The notes below the pieces were generated by a model. That model did not search any database and was not told where the DNA came from. It saw nothing but the letters and a program-made list of their open reading frames with translations. Shown piece after piece: positions 4,982-5,135 of a stretch of DNA of 5,135 nt (its first letter is position 1; every line of letters begins with the position of its first letter). Both the position numbers and the translations under genes were made by a program. The stretch comes from an uncultured Eubacteriales bacterium (lineage in GTDB: Bacteria; Bacillota; Clostridia; Christensenellales; Aristaeellaceae): the NCBI GenBank assembly GCA_900553905.1, contig USFL01000136.1, positions 1-5,135 of the forward strand, given 5' to 3'.

Positions 4982-5135
4982 ATGAAAAAGGTTATCTCGG
5001 TCCTGTTGGTCATGGTCCTGCTGTGATGCTCCGCCGCCCTCGCGGAGGAAGGAAAGGTGGAAACGTTCTCCGCAGAGTATGAAATGGTGGGGACGACGTC
5101 CTCCGGTCAGCCCAAAAACGACACCTTTATTTTTG
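4982..5135 (+). pseudogene. 5' end of a secreted-protein gene with in-frame TGA, cut by window end
   Basis: An ATG at 4982 with GGAG (4969-4972) 9 bases upstream opens a typical signal peptide, MKKVISVLLVMVLL, which is broken by TGA at codon 15 (5024-5026). The same frame then continues without a stop to the window end: CSAALAEEGKVETF and on to NDTFIF. ALA|EE is a good signal-peptidase I site, so the coding sequence clearly spans the TGA. If codon 15 was once Gly (GGA) or another small residue, LLxC would also fit a lipobox. An internal GTG at 5057 has GGAGG 8 bases upstream and might be called as a start, but that product would lack the export signal. The mature protein was not recognised. 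It lies 63 bases after bilS; the only inverted repeat between them (AATCCT 4922-4927 and AGGATT 4940-4945) has no T-tract, so it may be the fourth gene of the operon. Confidence 0.6.

Overview
The window carries a gut-type anaerobic gene set, most likely from a GC-rich Clostridia-class Bacillota. The reasons are strong AGGAGG-type Shine-Dalgarno sites, a Sec-exported flavin reductase of the kind gut anaerobes use for respiration, and above all an apparent bilQRS cluster, the bilirubin-reduction locus described from gut Clostridia. Genus or family cannot be fixed from the sequence. TGA is an ordinary stop here: lacZ, bilQ and bilR all end in it.

Layout. Bases 1-306 (+) are the last 101 codons of a LacZ-type beta-galactosidase. 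A perfect 15-bp hairpin at 345-385 separates it from the convergent gene at 439-2370 (-), which encodes a secreted FAD-dependent reductase with a C-terminal FMN_bind domain and an SGAT flavinylation site. About 510 bases (2371-2884) then separate this gene from the divergent operon. That gap holds a long leader with a hairpin, a minus-strand promoter with a perfect TATAAT, a second inverted repeat, an A-tract, and a near-perfect 17-bp palindrome that overlaps promoter elements on both strands.

The plus-strand operon is bilQ (2885-3304, MarR-family regulator), bilR (3285-4409, Old Yellow Enzyme-family reductase with an HGDR motif and a terminal CxxCxxxC-x11-C iron-sulfur site) and bilS (4406-4918, flavodoxin-like). 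The genes overlap by 20 and 4 bases, which points to one transcript and coupled translation. BilQ would repress its own operon from the palindrome. BilR would reduce bilirubin towards urobilinogen. BilR stops straight after its iron-sulfur ligands and has no FAD/NAD(P)H half, so BilS is the obvious candidate electron donor.

After bilS, with no convincing terminator between, a further secreted-protein gene begins at 4982 and runs off the window. It has an in-frame TGA at codon 15, inside the signal peptide, so it is probably broken, mis-sequenced or recoded. The points most worth following up are the bil cluster, the divergent flavoprotein whose canonical fumarate-reductase residues are missing, the two-way operator-promoter, and the TGA-interrupted gene.
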